Source: Oscillospiraceae bacterium
GTDB taxonomy: Bacteria; Bacillota; Clostridia; Oscillospirales; Oscillospiraceae
NCBI GenBank assembly: GCA_017448455.1
Contig: JAFSLL010000148.1
Location: forward strand, 1-64,000
DNA: 64,000 nucleotides
Direction: 5' to 3'
Part shown: positions 26,076 through 35,027 of the stretch, one piece after another
How positions within the stretch are numbered: position 1 is the first letter of the stretch
How the letters are laid out: the number at the start of each line of letters is the position of its first letter
Notes under the pieces: model-generated
Database searches by the model: none
Seen by the model: the letters and a program-made list of their open reading frames with translations, nothing else
What the model was told of the DNA's origin: nothing
Program-made: the position numbers and the translations under genes

Positions 26076-26626
26076 AATCCTTCCTCCTGCAGCTGCCGCA
26101 GCAGCTTGTTCCTTGTACGATAAAGCATCGTTTTGACCTTGCTCTCCGAAAAATCATATCTTTGTGCGATCTCCTTAATAGAAGCGGCATACCAGTATCT
26201 GCTGAGAAATACGTCACGTTCGTCCTTCTCCAGACCATCTGCCAAATGACGAATTGCCCGGTTAAGCTCGCGGATTTCCAGTTCCGCTTCCGTATCCATA
26301 CCGGAATCCAGCGTTTCTGCCAGCTCATCTAAAATCAGCGGAAGTTCCCCTCCGCCGCGCCGGAGACTGTTGTTCTCACGCAGGCGAGTGAGCGACAGCC
26401 AGCGGGTCAGCTTGCCCAAATAGGGCGCAAGCCGGGAAGGCCGGTGTGTTGGCATGGAGTTCCATGCCTTGAGCCAGGTGTCGTTGACACATTCCTCCGC
26501 GTCTTCGGTGTTGGCCAGGATGTTGTAGGAGACCGTTCGGCAGTAGCTGCCGAATTTGTGTTCTGTTTCTTCGATTGCTTTTTCGGAGCGTGACCAATAG
26601 AGATCGACAATCTGATTGTCATTCAT
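26069..26626 (-). CDS. ECF-type RNA polymerase sigma factor
   Basis: A 185-residue protein, the same length as its paralogue at 20719. Region 2: EDAEECVNDTWLKAWNSMP; region 4: SIKEIAQRYDFSESKVKTML followed by YRTRNKLLRQLQEEGLC. It starts MNDNQIVDLYWSRSEKAIEE, the clostridial form, after an AGGAGG site. It and the membrane partner form a signal-transduction pair; the target regulon is unknown. Confidence 0.92.
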   Translation of the reverse strand: MNDNQIVDLYWSRSEKAIEETEHKFGSYCRTVSYNILANTEDAEECVNDTWLKAWNSMPTHRPSRLAPYLGKLTRWLSLTRLRENNSLRRGGGELPLILDELAETLDSGMDTEAELEIRELNRAIRHLADGLEKDERDVFLSRYWYAASIKEIAQRYDFSESKVKTMLYRTRNKLLRQLQEEGLC

Positions 26627-26743
26627 GCTTGAATCCTCCTGTGTTTATGGGCCCTCATTCTAATAAAAGCGTTTTGAAAGGGGAAGGTTACAGGAATAAT
26701 TAAAATCTGAAAATTTATTTTAGCACACCTGTGCAAGGAAAAA

Positions 26744-26775
26744 GAACCCGTCACTCCGAAAAGAGAGACGGGTTC
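26744..26775 (-). terminator. Terminator after M56/beta-helix gene
   Basis: GAACCCGTC (26744-26752) pairs with GACGGGTTC (26767-26775); the minus transcript continues TTTTTCC. It is about 100 bases past the stop. Confidence 0.8.
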
Positions 26776-26876
26776 CGTCAGATTATATGATGATTCAGCA
26801 GGGCAATCCTCATCTGATCAGCTTTCAATCCCCATTTTGTTCGTCAGTCTGAACGCGATCCGTCTCTTTCTATTGA

Positions 26877-29800
26877 TTACGGCTGTGGTGTGGGTGGAAC
26901 CTGCGCCTGTGCCTGCGCCTCTGTAACGGATACTCCGGGCCAGAGAGGTGTTAGGACGGAGATTGCTGTTATATACAGATTGTCTTCTGTAGCAGTATTT
27001 CCAGCAGAGGAGAAGGCAATCATATGCCCAAGGCAGGTGTTTCCATAGACACAGGAACCAAATACGGTCGGGTCTGCATCAGAAATCCGCTGATGGAACC
27101 CGAAGAGCTCTTCAAAGCCCGGCACTGTGAAGTATCCCTCCTGTACTTTCTGCAGATACTCCTCGCGGTCGTGGATCACGAAGCTGTATTCGATGGTAAA
27201 GAACTGGATCGGGTATGCGATCCGGTCTGCCAAGGCTTCCCAGTCGTCGTTCACGATTGCCTGCTGTACCGAGGCAGCAAATTCATATTCCGGGGTACCA
27301 GCCTGGAAATGATTTTCGGGTTCCTCCGCAAAGGGATTCACCAGTCTCTCCGCTCCGCCATGGAATTCGGATTCCTCTCTGGCAGGGCCATCTTCAACCA
27401 TGGACGCGGAAAGAGTCCCGTCGGCATTAACATCATACATTCCATTTGGACCTGAGAGAGGTTCGTCGTTCCAGGTCTTGTCTCCGCATTCGGTGAAACG
27501 GAAGGCGGGAGAGGGCACGTCGTGCACGTCACAGTCTGTAAAACTGATTCCGTCAGTCTGGAAGAACTGGCCGGCCCCCTGCGAACACTCATAGATCTCG
27601 GTGCGCAGAACAGACAGGCTCGAGCAGTACGATGCCTGTATGCCCAGGATTCCACATCCATAAAGCCGCATTTTCTCGATCATGACCTGATTACAGTTCT
27701 GGAAGTTCAGCACACCGCCGGAGCAGAGCCCTGGCTCCTTTGTATGACCTGCCGTGAAACCGCCGAGGAAGAGATTGTCGCAGTTTCGGAAGCTGAGCAC
27801 ATCGGCATAGCGTGGGATGGCAGCTATGGTTGTAGCACCGGATTCGGTATTGTTCGCTCGAATCGACAGGCCGCTTGCATCGTGAATGACAAGCGCCGGC
27901 CCATCCGGGCTTTCCTGCCAGAAATAATAATCCGTGCCGACGCCGCCATAATTGGATGCTGTGGAGAGGTCAAAGAGTTCACCGTCGAGTACAATGGTAC
28001 GATCAGGGCCGAGACTGGCGAGAAATTCGTCTACGGTTTTAACCAGAACTTCATCACCGGCAGGGACCTCCGCTGCCTGCGCGAGCGTTGCGGGCATTGG
28101 AGTGACGCTTTCAGGCGGGATGTCGCGCAGCGTCATCTCCGTAAGGTCAGTGCCTTCGAGGACGTTTCCTTCTATATCAGCAGCATATATCCCGCTTCCG
28201 GCATACCAGCCGCGGCTTACGTCGTTGCCCTCAAAGCGGCAGCCATCTACTGTCGCACCGTATTGCTGGAAGGTGAAAACTTTGGCAGCAAAATCATTGC
28301 TTAGTACCTCGTTGGAGAGGAATAGAGCATTTTTCGTGAAGCTGCTGTTCAGCAGATACTGCGCTCGGTTGTCATGGATGCGGCAGTTATATACCGTAAA
28401 TCCCTCCCCGTAGCTGACACTGAAGATATCCATAGCCTCACCTTGTCCTTCGCGTGTCCCATGATGATGAATATCACAGCCGCTGACAAGTACGTCCTGA
28501 CACTGGTGGACATCAATAGCGCCATAGCTGCATTCGTAGATGCTTGTGTTTACGACTGTAAGACGAGAGCAATTCCGCGCCTGAACGCCAAGCGTGCCGC
28601 AGCCATAGAGCCCACAGGCATCAATGACGGTATCTGTACAGTTTTCCAGGTACAGAACACCTCCTGTGCAATAACCCGGTTCTGTGGTGTGGCCTGCAGT
28701 AAGATTGGAAACTGTCAGATTTTTGCATCCGGCGAATTTGATCACGTTTGCGTAGCGCGGTACGGCGGCGATGGTAGTTTCTTCAAGTCCCGCACCGCGG
28801 AGGATGAGGCCGTCAACGTTTTGAATAACCAACTCCGCAGCCACCTCGCCGTTGCTATAGACACCATTCCAGGAGTACCAGGAGCTGTGGGTATCTTCAC
28901 CGTAATTTGAGGCTGTACTGAGGTCGTACACGCCGGTGGCAAGTTCAATGACAGTATTGGGGGCAATGGCGGCCAGCAGTTCGTCCACATTCGTGACACG
29001 GATGGCGTTATCATCTGCGGGAGCTGTGGACACCTCGCCCGCCGAAGCGGCAGGTCCGGCCGCCAGCCCGCAGCCTGCCAGAAGCACAAGAGCCAGTACT
29101 GCGGCCAGCACCCGCGTTCCGCTCTTCTTATATTCCATGATTTGAACCAGTCTTTCTTTCAAATTCCGCTTCTCAGTGGCAAACGTCGTAGCAACAACCC
29201 CTGCGGGCAGAGCCGATGTTGCCGCCATTGACAACAGAGTATTGCCATAGGACTGCTTCTCCCCCCGCGTCATAGAACGCAGCAGCATCTCGTCACAGCT
29301 CAACTCGCAGGCGCGATTCAGTTCCTTCCGAATAAACCAGCTGAGGGGGTTGAACCAGTGTGCCGAGAGAATTACGACGGCACCCCATTTGTAGAGAGTA
29401 TCGAAGCGATGATAATGCATAAGCTCGTGGCGGAGGATGTTAAGCAGAAGCTCCGCATCGTATTCACGCTCCGGCAGTACGATCTTTGGGGAAAATACGC
29501 CGAACATTAAGGGTGTTCGTACCACATTGGAGCGGAAGACAGCAGGCTTGCGCCCGGGGATAGAGGCATATACTTCACGGGTGAAGCGGTCCGGCCTGTG
29601 AAGCTCATGCCGCAGGCGAATGGTAAATCGCAGATAGGCAAGCACCGTCCATCCCAGACTCCCTACTGCGCCAGACGCCCAGATCGTAAGCCAGAGCTTT
29701 GGTGAGCGCCAGTTTACCGAGTGTGTACTCCTGTGAATGGATTCACTGGTCTGCGTTTCAGGTGTCTCTTCCGTTTGGAAGGAGATCTGCGGTTCTGATG

Positions 29801-30083
29801 AGACGGCAGACTCGCCACCCTGTACAGCGTTCTGCGGAATAACAGGGATCTGGTCATTGTGATCCTGTGTACTTGCCTCGCTGTAAATGGGTGTTTCGGC
29901 AGCGTTTGTCTCGAGTGTGGTCGGAATCAGCCCCGGGATGGGCAAAGCAAAACGCAGCAGCACCAGAAGCCAGGCATAGTAATAGACTGTGCTTGGCATC
30001 CGTCGCAGCACGAAATAACGCAGACCCAGGAGAAGCAGCGTAAGTACACTGCCGCTGAGGGTCAGCACCAACAGTGTCTTCAT
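26877..30083 (-). CDS. BlaR1-like M56 metalloprotease fused to two parallel beta-helix modules
   Basis: A 1068-residue protein. Residues 1-345 are a BlaR1/MecR1-type M56 zinc protease: TM helices near 3-25 and 34-53, a linker, TM3 near 128-150, HELMH at 219-223, a downstream ELSCDE with Glu260, and TM4 near 325-343. In place of the penicillin-binding sensor there are two homologous right-handed beta-helix modules (about 357-640 and 668-880). Each starts with a V-D-E-L/F-L-A box, then DLSTASNYG, AAVPRYANV or AAIPRYADV, and C-x-G-GVL strands. An NTF2-like tail (about 930-1050) follows. It ends three bases downstream of the BlaI gene and is probably the protease that cleaves BlaI on an outside signal, perhaps a polysaccharide. 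The domain set is unusual. Confidence 0.85.
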   Translation of the reverse strand: MKTLLVLTLSGSVLTLLLLGLRYFVLRRMPSTVYYYAWLLVLLRFALPIPGLIPTTLETNAAETPIYSEASTQDHNDQIPVIPQNAVQGGESAVSSEPQISFQTEETPETQTSESIHRSTHSVNWRSPKLWLTIWASGAVGSLGWTVLAYLRFTIRLRHELHRPDRFTREVYASIPGRKPAVFRSNVVRTPLMFGVFSPKIVLPEREYDAELLLNILRHELMHYHRFDTLYKWGAVVILSAHWFNPLSWFIRKELNRACELSCDEMLLRSMTRGEKQSYGNTLLSMAATSALPAGVVATTFATEKRNLKERLVQIMEYKKSGTRVLAAVLALVLLAGCGLAAGPAASAGEVSTAPADDNAIRVTNVDELLAAIAPNTVIELATGVYDLSTASNYGEDTHSSWYSWNGVYSNGEVAAELVIQNVDGLILRGAGLEETTIAAVPRYANVIKFAGCKNLTVSNLTAGHTTEPGYCTGGVLYLENCTDTVIDACGLYGCGTLGVQARNCSRLTVVNTSIYECSYGAIDVHQCQDVLVSGCDIHHHGTREGQGEAMDIFSVSYGEGFTVYNCRIHDNRAQYLLNSSFTKNALFLSNEVLSNDFAAKVFTFQQYGATVDGCRFEGNDVSRGWYAGSGIYAADIEGNVLEGTDLTEMTLRDIPPESVTPMPATLAQAAEVPAGDEVLVKTVDEFLASLGPDRTIVLDGELFDLSTASNYGGVGTDYYFWQESPDGPALVIHDASGLSIRANNTESGATTIAAIPRYADVLSFRNCDNLFLGGFTAGHTKEPGLCSGGVLNFQNCNQVMIEKMRLYGCGILGIQASYCSSLSVLRTEIYECSQGAGQFFQTDGISFTDCDVHDVPSPAFRFTECGDKTWNDEPLSGPNGMYDVNADGTLSASMVEDGPAREESEFHGGAERLVNPFAEEPENHFQAGTPEYEFAASVQQAIVNDDWEALADRIAYPIQFFTIEYSFVIHDREEYLQKVQEGYFTVPGFEELFGFHQRISDADPTVFGSCVYGNTCLGHMIAFSSAGNTATEDNLYITAISVLTPLWPGVSVTEAQAQAQVPPTPQP

Positions 30084-30086
30084 GGC

Positions 30087-30464
30087 TTATTCCTCCACCT
30101 TGAACATCTGCCGTAACTCGTCCAGATCTTCCTGTGTAAGACCGTCTGAATTGACGAGAGCAGCGACCAGTTCCCGCGCGCTGCCGTTATAAAGGCGGGT
30201 TATAAGATCCCCCGTGGCCCACGCGCCGTATTCCTTCTCCGAGATAATCGGAGAATAGAAGTAAACATTTCTTCTTTCCTGCCGGACGGCGCCCTTGGAT
30301 ACAAGCCGGGAAATCAGAGTCTTGATCGTTGCAGGCTCCCAGCCTTTCGCTTTCTGCAGCTTCTCACGAATCTCCGTAACGGGCAGAGCGTCCTCCGCAT
30401 GCCACAGAAGCTTCATAACTTCCAGTTCAGAGCCGGTGATTTTGCAGGCAAGATTATCTGACAT
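30087..30464 (-). CDS. BlaI/MecI-family repressor
   Basis: A 125-residue protein: winged helix (ITGSELEVMKLLWHAEDALP, then IREKLQKAKGWEPATIKTLI, then RLVSKGAVRQERRNVYFYSP) and a C-terminal dimerisation part with a cleavable-type loop. BlaI proteins repress their own operon until the partner M56 receptor signals. The promoter of this gene carries two TACA-N2-TGTA-like sites (30488-30538), so autoregulation is well supported. Confidence 0.92.
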   Translation of the reverse strand: MSDNLACKITGSELEVMKLLWHAEDALPVTEIREKLQKAKGWEPATIKTLISRLVSKGAVRQERRNVYFYSPIISEKEYGAWATGDLITRLYNGSARELVAALVNSDGLTQEDLDELRQMFKVEE

Positions 30465-30487
30465 GGTAGTAACCTCCCAAGACAGTT

Positions 30488-30540
30488 TACAATTGTAGCT
30501 CGAGCGTCTTTAATATAGCATGGGAGTCTACAGTTGTCAA
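30488..30540 (-). promoter_or_regulatory. BlaI-type promoter with two operators
   Basis: On the minus strand TTGACA (30540-30535), a 17-base spacer and TATATT (30517-30512). A perfect operator TACAATTGTA (30488-30497) sits downstream of the -10 box, and TACAGTTGTC (30529-30538) overlaps the -35 box. The sites fit the BlaI/MecI half-site TACA/TGTA, so repression of the blaI-M56 operon can be inferred. Confidence 0.85.
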
Positions 30541-30587
30541 CTGTTAAATGCATCTTTTACTGATTTGTCAGATGAGTAGAGGAAAAA

Positions 30588-30618
30588 GCCCTGCCGGGTC
30601 ATGTTGATCCGACAGGGC
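30588..30618 (-). terminator. Terminator after methionine sulfoxide reductase gene
   Basis: GCCCTGCCGGGTC pairs with GATCCGACAGGGC across ATGTT; the minus transcript continues TTTTTCC. It lies about 120 bases past the gene end at 30735. Confidence 0.8.
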
Positions 30619-30734
30619 AGGCAAATTCTGCTTATCTTTCTATGCAGTATATTCGAGTTGTAATTTCCTTTTGATGAGCACGGTGAGACTTACCTGGAAT
30701 CCTTTAGATGAAACATAGAACACGGGACAGTTCC

Positions 30735-31220
30735 TCACCCAGCTTCTCCAGTTTCTCCGCTTTCATCGGACTGAAAGAGACATTCCTCCAGGATGGCCGC
30801 GAAGGCCTCGAGGCCGGCACGGTCCGCGTCCGAAAAGCGATTCAGAAGCGGGCTGTCGATGTCCAGCACGCCCACGACACGCCCGCCCTCATGGAGCGGT
30901 ATGACGATCTCCGAACGGGACACCCCGTCACAGGCAATGTGTCCGGGGAAAAGGTGTACATCCGGTACCACCTGTGTCCTGTCCTCCAGCGCAGCAGTTC
31001 CGCAGACACCGCGGCCGAAGGGGATTTCAATGCATGCCGGTTTCCCCTGAAACGGTCCGAGAACCAGGCAGTTCCCTTCCGTCAGATAGAAGCCGGCCCA
31101 GTTAAGCCCCTCCATCTGTTCATAGAGAAGCGCGGACGCATTGGCAAGATTTGCCGTCCGATGGGGCACATTTTCAATCAGCGCTCTCAGCTGGGTGTTC
31201 AGTTCTCTGTAATCTGTCAT
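30735..31220 (-). CDS. Free methionine-(R)-sulfoxide reductase (GAF-type fRMsr)
   Basis: A 161-residue GAF domain of the fRMsr kind. WAGFYL near 41, FGRGVCGTAA and the PGHIACD motif hold the catalytic cysteines; SEIVIPLHEGGRVVGVLDID is the conserved GAF core. It reduces free methionine-R-sulfoxide with thioredoxin in the cytosol. Its C-terminus is extended by an acidic tail (SDESGETGEAG). It follows a small unknown gene at 31244 on the same strand. Confidence 0.9.
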   Translation of the reverse strand: MTDYRELNTQLRALIENVPHRTANLANASALLYEQMEGLNWAGFYLTEGNCLVLGPFQGKPACIEIPFGRGVCGTAALEDRTQVVPDVHLFPGHIACDGVSRSEIVIPLHEGGRVVGVLDIDSPLLNRFSDADRAGLEAFAAILEECLFQSDESGETGEAG

Positions 31221-31243
31221 CAGCTGCCAGTCTCTCTTTCCGT

Positions 31244-31567
31244 TCAGCTCTGCTTCTGCAGAATCTCCAGAATCTTCAGCATGCTTTCCTGTTTTTCCAG
31301 CTGCAGGTGGACCGTTCCTGCTTCGGTAGAAAGATCTATCTCCGGGCGCTTTTCCCGAACAGGAACGCAGTGTCCCGCGCTGATCACCCGAAAGGATTCC
31401 TCCGCCGAAGTGACCGCGCTGAGAGGAATATAGTTCCAGCGGAGCCCTTCGGGCAGATACAGGGCGGCATCACTGATCCGGTACTGTTCCACCCGCTGGG
31501 CAGTGCGGAAGTCTTCCTTCACATTATCCAGTTCTTTTCCTTTTACAAGGCAGATCGGCGCAAACAT
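31244..31567 (-). CDS. Small uncharacterised protein
   Basis: A 107-residue soluble protein that I do not recognise. It reads like one PH-like beta-barrel (repeated strands, then the C-terminal helix SMLKILEILQKQS), as in clostridial proteins that handle membrane or RNA surfaces, but this is only a guess. It lies between a GH43 gene 25 bases upstream and the methionine sulfoxide reductase 24 bases downstream, probably in one transcript. Confidence 0.55.
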   Translation of the reverse strand: MFAPICLVKGKELDNVKEDFRTAQRVEQYRISDAALYLPEGLRWNYIPLSAVTSAEESFRVISAGHCVPVREKRPEIDLSTEAGTVHLQLEKQESMLKILEILQKQS

Positions 31568-31591
31568 CAGAACGCGCTCCTTTCCGCCGGT

Positions 31592-33058
31592 TCAGGCCAG
31601 GTCAAAGGAGACGAAATCGAAGGTGCCGCCTCTGCCTTCCACGCTGAAGTACAGTGCCTCCTTCCTTCCGAGTCCCGCAGGGAGTTCAGCAGTAAAGGAC
31701 TTGCCCGTTGTGCAGGTTTCCACGGGAATCCGTACAAGAGGCTCTCCGTGTTCTTTTGTGCGTACGGTAACGGTGCAGCCATCGCCGTAGCCCTGCAGAT
31801 TGACGGTAACCGTCTTCGTCTCTCTCAGGTCGAAGTACTTGAAGCCCACGGTGCAGCCCGTGCAGAAGTTGGACACATACTGATCGGGCCCTTCCTCCCG
31901 ATCATGACCTTTCTGCGTCAGGAAGGGATTGGATGCCTTCGGATACTTGAGCATGGACATAAACCTGGTTCCGTTTCTACCGTAAACATTGCAGGCAATA
32001 TAGCTGGGATAATGTCCGATGCCTTTTAGCGGTTCATTGTTGAGGCCGCAGGAGGTCATCTCCGCCTGATAGAACCTGCCGTTCTCAAAGCGGATCTCCT
32101 CCGCACAGGCCTGGCGGGAAGACTGTTTGCGGTTGGAATGGCGATGGTAGAAGATATAGTAATGGCCTTCGATCTCAATGAGGCTTCCGTGGGTATTGCC
32201 GGTGCACATGCGGGCATGCTCCACATCCGGAACGCCCGGGAGACCGATGTCGCCGCAGGAGACCAGGATGCCGCCATACTCAAAGCCGTGGTCCGGATAA
32301 TCCGAAACCGCGTAGCAGAGGTTGTGGCTGTTCAGGGAACTGTAAATGAAATAATACTTTCCGTTGAACTTGCGCATGGAGCTCGCCTCGCCAAAGGGCT
32401 GCTCCTCAAACGGCGTTCCCTTGGCCTCTTCGCCGGTAAGAACGCCGATATACTTCATCTCGTCTCCGGAAATGACGGTCAGCATGTCCTTCGTGTCGAG
32501 CTCAAAGACCATCGGGCCTTTTTTGGTGGGCTGGGAGCCGTCCAGCAGAATGGGGTTGCCGCCGAAGGCAAAGCCGGTATACAGGTAGAGCCTGCCGTCG
32601 TCATCCTTCAGGCAGCCGGGGTCGAACTGGAACGGCTCGTTCCGCTTGCCAATGGGTGTTCCGTCCTGATACCGGACATAGCCGTAAAACTCGTACTTGC
32701 CTGCCGGCTCATCACAGACCGCAACCGAGATCATCTTGGTGCCGCCCATAAAGTAATAGAGATAATACCGTCCGTCGTCGCCGACCACCATGTCCGGCGC
32801 GGCAAGTCCGTTGGTCACGCGCAGTTTCGGGGCGGCAGGATCCTGCTCACGCCGATAGATGCATCCGTGATAAGTCCAGTTGCCGAGGTCGTCGACCGGG
32901 GCCGACCAGCAGACATAGTCGCCGAGGCAGAAGTTGATGCCGTTAAAGAGATCGTGGGATCCATAGACAAAGACCCGGCCATCCACGATATGGGGTTCCG
33001 CGTCCGGAACATATTCCCAGCTGGGGAGATAGGGATTGAACGCCTGTTTTGTCTTCAT
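31592..33058 (-). CDS. Cytosolic GH43-family glycosidase
   Basis: A 488-residue protein without signal peptide, paralogous to 15813-17246. NPYLPSWEYVPDAEPHIVDG at the start, LAAPDMVVGDDGRYYLYYF (pKa-modulating Asp) and QPFGEASSMRK (acid Glu) mark the GH43 propeller; residues after about 375 form a CBM-like beta-sandwich. It probably removes arabinose or xylose from short oligosaccharides inside the cell. The promoter between this gene and the GH78 gene contains a large palindrome. GAGGAGG precedes the ATG. Confidence 0.88.
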   Translation of the reverse strand: MKTKQAFNPYLPSWEYVPDAEPHIVDGRVFVYGSHDLFNGINFCLGDYVCWSAPVDDLGNWTYHGCIYRREQDPAAPKLRVTNGLAAPDMVVGDDGRYYLYYFMGGTKMISVAVCDEPAGKYEFYGYVRYQDGTPIGKRNEPFQFDPGCLKDDDGRLYLYTGFAFGGNPILLDGSQPTKKGPMVFELDTKDMLTVISGDEMKYIGVLTGEEAKGTPFEEQPFGEASSMRKFNGKYYFIYSSLNSHNLCYAVSDYPDHGFEYGGILVSCGDIGLPGVPDVEHARMCTGNTHGSLIEIEGHYYIFYHRHSNRKQSSRQACAEEIRFENGRFYQAEMTSCGLNNEPLKGIGHYPSYIACNVYGRNGTRFMSMLKYPKASNPFLTQKGHDREEGPDQYVSNFCTGCTVGFKYFDLRETKTVTVNLQGYGDGCTVTVRTKEHGEPLVRIPVETCTTGKSFTAELPAGLGRKEALYFSVEGRGGTFDFVSFDLA

Positions 33059-33082
33059 ACAGTTCCTCCTCGAGTAAATAAT

Positions 33083-33128
33083 AACGCAGTCAGATAGTTT
33101 ATTATAGCATATCTGACTGCGTTTTCAA
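33083..33128 (-). promoter_or_regulatory. Promoter embedded in a 14-bp-arm palindrome (GH43 operator or terminator)
   Basis: Minus-strand TTGAAA (33128-33123), a 16-base spacer and TATAAT (33106-33101). Inverted-repeat arms AACGCAGTCAGATA (33083-33096) and TATCTGACTGCGTT (33110-33123) flank the -10 box. The pairing could be a repressor operator across the promoter of the GH43 gene, or a terminator hairpin for the GH78 transcript; both may apply. Confidence 0.65.
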
Positions 33129-33149
33129 ATGATTTCTTTTTCCATATAA

Positions 33150-34745
33150 TCACTTCGCCGGGTGGTCGGAAGACAGGCTCTCATCCTCAGCGGGAAGCAG
33201 GAACTTCTCAATCATGTAGGCCGGTGTGCAGCTCCAGGCATGACAGCAGCTGTTGACGATGCTGCCGCCATAGGGAGATGCTTCAGGATGTTCGGGGTCC
33301 CAGCACTCCCAGAAAGTATCCGCTCCGGCATCCAGCATGCTCGCCCAGTAAGACTTGAGATGCTCTTCCGCCTCTTCTTTCATGCCAACGCGCAGCAGCG
33401 CCATGACATAATAATGGTGCATATAGGGTGTCGTCATGTGCGGCTCGCTCCGGAGGCTGCGGGCTTTCCGCATCGCTGCCAGAGCCTGCTCCGGCGTACA
33501 CACATCCGCCAGCACCATCCAGACCTGGCTGGCGGCGGAAATCTGCCCGCTCGACACGAAGCACTGCTCACGATCACTCCAGAACTGTTCCAGGGCGCTT
33601 CTGCGAAGCAGCCCGTTCTGCTGGAGAAGCCAGTTTGACTGTGACCAGTCATTCTTTCTCCTCGCAAGTCTGCGCGCATAACGAAGCGCATAGATTAAAA
33701 CGCCCATCGCACAGGCGTTCTTATCCAGTTCATCCGACCAGTCAATAAAAGTGTCGCGCACTGCCTGCTCATTCAGTTTCCCGTCCTCACCGATCTGGCG
33801 GATGGCATATTCCACCTGCTGCATGGCGATATCATAGAGGTCATCCAGGGCCTCTTCATCCCGGGTTTCCTGCAGATACTCCTCCAATGCGACAACAAAC
33901 ATGAGCGCGTAGTCGAAGAGGAAGGTGTCATCCGCTTCCACCGTCGGTTTGGTAAAGATGTTGGCGCTGACACGCCCGTCAGGAAACCGGCTTCCGCCGA
34001 ACAGATAGAGGCAGCGTTTTACAAGATCATAATTGCGGAAAGAAACGGAGTTCGTCAGGGCCTGAAGCCGCAGATCTCCCATCCAAAGGCGCCGATCCCG
34101 CTTTGGCCCGTCTTCGAATTCCTCCTGCATACAGTTTGCCAGCGTTTTCAGACTGACTTCATGAATGCGCTGCAGAACCGGATCTTCGCACCGAAACGGC
34201 GGGACCTTTCTCCAGTCAGCGGAAGTCTCTGTTCTGCACTCAGCATGCTTGATGATGAGCTTATACTTCGGAGAGGTATCCATCATGGTAATCTTCAGAT
34301 ACCGGAAGGCATATCTGCGCGGGAGCACGAGCCGTGTCGGAACCAGATCCACATGGACATATTCTTCCTGAATCCAGCTGCAGGACAGCCAGCCGGCATA
34401 GTCCTGCGCGTTTTCACTGAGCTCCTCCAGTGTTTCCGCAAACTTCAGCTTCAGATACGCCGGCGCATCCGGATGACTGCCGGAATAGGAAAACTCCAGC
34501 GTCAGATACCCGACAAGATGCTCGCCGAAATCCAGGCAGAGATTCTCCCCTTTTCCCATGCTCAGATGCGGAATCTCGTCAAGAACGATCTCGCTTCTTT
34601 CCGAGCTGTAACGCTCCTTCAGCTGAAAGCCGCCGACCGGTTCCCTGATCGTGTGAAGGAGAGCAGGGGTCAGCTGTGCGGCGCGGTCGAGCAGCCTGAC
34701 ATCCCCCATGGGGTGGAAATCCTCAATGATCGAAATCAAAGCCAT
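33150..34745 (-). CDS. GH78-like alpha-L-rhamnosidase family protein
   Basis: A 531-residue protein: an N-terminal beta-domain (CLDFGEHLVGYLTLEF) followed by an (alpha/alpha)6 barrel of the GH78 plan, with EFEDGPKRDRRLWMGDLRLQ where rhamnosidases have their D-G-x-x-x-D-R-x-x-W-x-G-D acid-residue stretch. The C-terminus (TFWECWDPEHPEASPYGGSI, then CHAWSCTPAYMIEKFLL) also fits. There is no signal peptide. The length is short for a full GH78, so some auxiliary domains are missing. It probably works with the GH43 enzyme next to it on a pectin- or glycan-derived oligosaccharide. Confidence 0.8.
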   Translation of the reverse strand: MALISIIEDFHPMGDVRLLDRAAQLTPALLHTIREPVGGFQLKERYSSERSEIVLDEIPHLSMGKGENLCLDFGEHLVGYLTLEFSYSGSHPDAPAYLKLKFAETLEELSENAQDYAGWLSCSWIQEEYVHVDLVPTRLVLPRRYAFRYLKITMMDTSPKYKLIIKHAECRTETSADWRKVPPFRCEDPVLQRIHEVSLKTLANCMQEEFEDGPKRDRRLWMGDLRLQALTNSVSFRNYDLVKRCLYLFGGSRFPDGRVSANIFTKPTVEADDTFLFDYALMFVVALEEYLQETRDEEALDDLYDIAMQQVEYAIRQIGEDGKLNEQAVRDTFIDWSDELDKNACAMGVLIYALRYARRLARRKNDWSQSNWLLQQNGLLRRSALEQFWSDREQCFVSSGQISAASQVWMVLADVCTPEQALAAMRKARSLRSEPHMTTPYMHHYYVMALLRVGMKEEAEEHLKSYWASMLDAGADTFWECWDPEHPEASPYGGSIVNSCCHAWSCTPAYMIEKFLLPAEDESLSSDHPAK

Positions 34746-34874
34746 GTCTGGAATCCTTTCTGATTCAGTCTTTTACCAATATACCGCAGAACAGCGGCGG
34801 ATGCAAGGGTTCTTTGGCAGAACGTGTTCTGCGGCGGAATGGGCTCGTTTTTCATGCCAGCCGGCACACTTGGC

Positions 34875-34903
34875 TTTACGGTTTCTCTTTCGGATGATAT
34901 AAT
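34875..34903 (+). promoter_or_regulatory. Promoter for thpR
   Basis: TTTACG (34875-34880), a 17-base spacer and TATAAT (34898-34903), about 120 bases before the thpR ATG. Confidence 0.5.
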
Positions 34904-35027
34904 GTTTTATCACTTAGACAGCAGGTGTGCGGAAGGCTGCGGCTGATGGCGGATGGAACTGTTCGGGCTGCACATCACGCATGCTCGGCGGTTTCTTCAT
35001 CCCCCGCTCTGCTTAAGGAGGAATAAC

